Positions 37,454 through 39,124 of a DNA stretch of 39,124 bases are shown here, one piece after another (within the stretch, counting starts at the first letter, position 1; each line of letters opens with the position of its first letter). Made by a program: the position numbers and the translations under genes. Source of the DNA: Thermomonas sp. (lineage in GTDB: Bacteria > Pseudomonadota > Gammaproteobacteria > Xanthomonadales > Xanthomonadaceae); NCBI RefSeq assembly GCF_025993755.1, contig NZ_JAMQHN010000164.1:1-39124 (forward strand). The letters are read 5' to 3'. The notes beneath the pieces were generated by a model. The model made no database searches. It saw only the letters and a list, made by a program, of their open reading frames with translations, and was not told the origin of the DNA.

Positions 37454-38259
37454 GCGGATTCCCCGGGCGTGGAAAACATCGGATAACGCATCGACAATGC
37501 CATCTGCAGTCCGTACAAGTCGGGGTGCGACCGGAACCGGCGCTCGCCCAGCTGTCCAACCTGCAGGATACCGCGCACGGCGTTGCACAAGGCCAGCGCC
37601 TCGGCGGTTTCGACGTCCGCCACCGTCATCTCGGCAACATCGACCAGCCCCGCTTCCAGCAGCACGCCGCGCAATACGCCGGCCACGCCGCAGCGTTCCA
37701 CCGGCGGCGTCAGCCAGCGCCCCTGCCGAAACGCCAGCAGATTGGCCGCCGTGGCGCCGACCACCCGGCCTTCGCCGTCACGCATCAAGCCTTCGTCGCA
37801 GCCGACCCGGTCGATCTCGGCGCGTGCCAGCACCTGCTCCAGCCGGTTGCAGTGCTTGATGCCGGCCAGACGCGGCTGGATCGCCAGTCGGGTCTCGCAC
37901 CAGCCCAGCCGCAGCGAAGTCTGCGCTGGCGGCAGCGGGTGCAGGCTCAGCTGCCAGACCGGCTCCATCGCCGCCGCAGCCGCATAGCCGCGCCCGCCAT
38001 CGCCGCGGGTCACCAGCAGCTTGAGCACGCCGGCTTCCTCGCCGGCGATCATCCCGTCGATGCGCGCCTCGAGGAAATCCGCGTCCGGCAACGTGATGCC
38101 AAGCCGTCCCGCGCCCTCGCGCAGCCGCGCCAGATGCCGTGGCCACAGCGGCAGTTCGCCGACATGCACACGCAGGGTTTCGAACAGGCCGTCGCCGTAA
38201 TTCAGGCCTCGGTTGGCGGGAGAAAACGCAGGCTGGATGGTTTCGCCGCAGTAGATCAT
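37450..38259 (-). CDS. pabC: 4-amino-4-deoxychorismate lyase PabC
   Basis: A 269-residue PLP enzyme of fold type IV that releases pyruvate from aminodeoxychorismate to give p-aminobenzoate for folate. RGLNYGDGLFETLRV (17-31) and GIKHCNRLEQVLAR (133-146), with the PLP lysine Lys135, are diagnostic. The ATG at 38259 is preferred to 38295, which lies inside the large hairpin upstream. Confidence 0.92.
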   Translation of the reverse strand: MIYCGETIQPAFSPANRGLNYGDGLFETLRVHVGELPLWPRHLARLREGAGRLGITLPDADFLEARIDGMIAGEEAGVLKLLVTRGDGGRGYAAAAAMEPVWQLSLHPLPPAQTSLRLGWCETRLAIQPRLAGIKHCNRLEQVLARAEIDRVGCDEGLMRDGEGRVVGATAANLLAFRQGRWLTPPVERCGVAGVLRGVLLEAGLVDVAEMTVADVETAEALALCNAVRGILQVGQLGERRFRSHPDLYGLQMALSMRYPMFSTPGESA

Positions 38260-38286
38260 GTCGTGTCCAGCCGTGTCGCGAAGAGT

Positions 38287-38371
38287 GGATGCCATAGACC
38301 TTGGCGCACAAAGCGAGTATCGGGGAGTGCCCGCGCAATTGCGCGGGCGTGCGCCAAGGTCTGTGGCATCC
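38287..38371. repeat. Large nested hairpin between pabB and pabC
   Basis: Arms 38287-38309 and 38349-38371 are inverted copies of 23 bases with a single mismatch (a G-U pair in RNA), beginning GGATGCCA and ending GGCGCAC. Inside lies a 20-base perfect palindrome (38329-38348) centred on CCCGCGCAATTGCGCGGG. The 85-base element resembles a palindromic mobile repeat; it has no U-run. Confidence 0.8.
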
Positions 38372-38380
38372 GCTCCGACA

Positions 38381-39124
38381 TCATTCGCATCCCAGCGCCC
38401 GCAGCATCCCGCGCGCCTTGGCGCGGGTTTCGTCCAGTTCACGCTGCGGATCAGAATCGATCACGATACCGGCACCGGTACGAAAACGCAGCGTCGCACC
38501 CTCCACCTCGGCGCTGCGGATCAGGATGTTCAGATCCATGTCGCCGCCGTTGCCCAGCCAACCCATCGCCCCGGTGTAGGCCCCGCGTCCGACGCCTTCC
38601 AGTTCGGACACGATCTGCATGCAGCGCACCTTCGGACAACCCGTGATCGTGCCCCCCGGAAACACTGCGGCGATCGCCTGCCCGGGCGTCACACCGGCGC
38701 GCAGCCTGCCGCGCACGTTGCTGACGATATGGTGGACGTGGGCGTAGCTTTCCGCGGTCATCAATTCGTCCACCAGCACGCTGCCGGGCTCGCAGACGCG
38801 ACCGAGGTCGTTGCGCTCCAGATCGATCAGCATCACATGTTCGGCGCGCTCCTTGGGATGGCCGACCAGTTCCACGATCCGCGCCGCATCGTCGTCGCCG
38901 TCGAAGCGCGGGCGCGTGCCCGCGATCGGCCGCGTCTGCGCCACGCCGCCCTGCAGCGACAGCAGCCGCTCCGGCGAGGCGCTGACCACGCTTCCCCAGG
39001 GGCTGCGGAAGATGCCGGCGAACGGGGCGGGATTGTGGCGGCGCAGGCGCAGGAACAGCGCCACCGGGTCAAGCGCCTCCGCGAAACGCACGCGCCAGCC
39101 GCGCGAGAGATTGGCCTGGAACAC
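38381..39124 (-). CDS. pabB: Aminodeoxychorismate synthase component I PabB (5' end beyond the window)
   Basis: The last 247 residues of a chorismate-binding enzyme. FQANLSRGW opens the visible part; PIAGTRPR, DLERNDLGRVC, SYAHVHHIVSNVRG and FPGGTITGCPKVR follow, with the C-terminal YTGAMGW and RTGAGIVIDSDP. PabB adds glutamine-derived ammonia to chorismate. The PIAGT motif has Ala where E. coli PabB has the Lys of PIKGT and is like TrpE; the neighbouring pabC favours PabB. The start codon lies past 39124. Confidence 0.88.
   Translation of the reverse strand: MFQANLSRGWRVRFAEALDPVALFLRLRRHNPAPFAGIFRSPWGSVVSASPERLLSLQGGVAQTRPIAGTRPRFDGDDDAARIVELVGHPKERAEHVMLIDLERNDLGRVCEPGSVLVDELMTAESYAHVHHIVSNVRGRLRAGVTPGQAIAAVFPGGTITGCPKVRCMQIVSELEGVGRGAYTGAMGWLGNGGDMDLNILIRSAEVEGATLRFRTGAGIVIDSDPQRELDETRAKARGMLRALGCE

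Noticed and set aside
38260-38295. Longer pabC start at 38295
   Set aside because: It would put the first codons inside the palindromic element; family similarity begins at the ATG at 38259.

Overview
This is a gene-dense, high-GC chromosomal segment from a gammaproteobacterium of the Xanthomonadaceae/Lysobacteraceae type. The evidence for that is a Rrf2-regulator-sufBCDS operon without iscS or sufE, a fused RlmKL methyltransferase, a pabC-mltG-tmk-holB-pilZ run, an N-terminal-domain 'pathogenicity-like' protein downstream of tesB, and TAnnnT-type -10 boxes lying right against start codons. This assignment is inference from gene content; no marker RNA gene lies in the window. I saw no tRNA, rRNA, CRISPR array, insertion sequence or prophage. 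No stretch longer than 300 bases lacks a gene; the longest gaps are 10506-10796 and 25451-25670.

Layout. 106-931 (minus) holds a SET-domain protein and a small membrane protein, divergent from a secreted alpha/beta hydrolase (1081-2037). 2099-7328 is the SUF iron-sulfur operon: Rrf2 regulator, sufB, sufC, sufD, sufS, tightly packed and preceded by an inverted repeat that is probably the regulator's operator. 7413-12170 (minus) carries a lipid A phosphoethanolamine transferase (eptA type), the RNA helicase rhlE and a metallo-beta-lactamase/beta-CASP nuclease gene that has two inactivating changes. 12287-17284 is a secreted metallopeptidase cluster: an active M16, an inactive-looking M16 partner and an M13 peptidase. 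Then come a small hypothetical gene, a LEA-like lipoprotein, an acyl-CoA dehydrogenase, an HNH endonuclease and a modular protein with a receiver-like N terminus.

22176-24873 (minus) holds rlmKL and a small alpha/beta hydrolase. The hydrolase diverges from an amidase across only 22 bp, centred on a palindromic -10 box. A repeat element (25486-25603) separates the amidase from tesB and a membrane protein. An EF-hand protein, the Bpt aminoacyl-transferase, a hypothetical gene and a lipoprotein follow.

30379-33500 is a five-gene operon: SPFH membrane protein, a 59-residue ribbon-helix-helix protein, a DUF4177 protein, a secreted DUF3887/alpha-beta hydrolase and a two-TM PH-like protein. Its promoter is covered by a 17-bp perfect palindrome. 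I regard it as the best candidate for an under-described system: a self-repressed envelope module. A VanY-type carboxypeptidase follows.

34359-39124 (minus) is the folate/cell-wall/replication run pabB (partial), pabC, mltG, tmk, holB, pilZ, mostly with 4-nt stop/start overlaps. A large hairpin lies between pabB and pabC.
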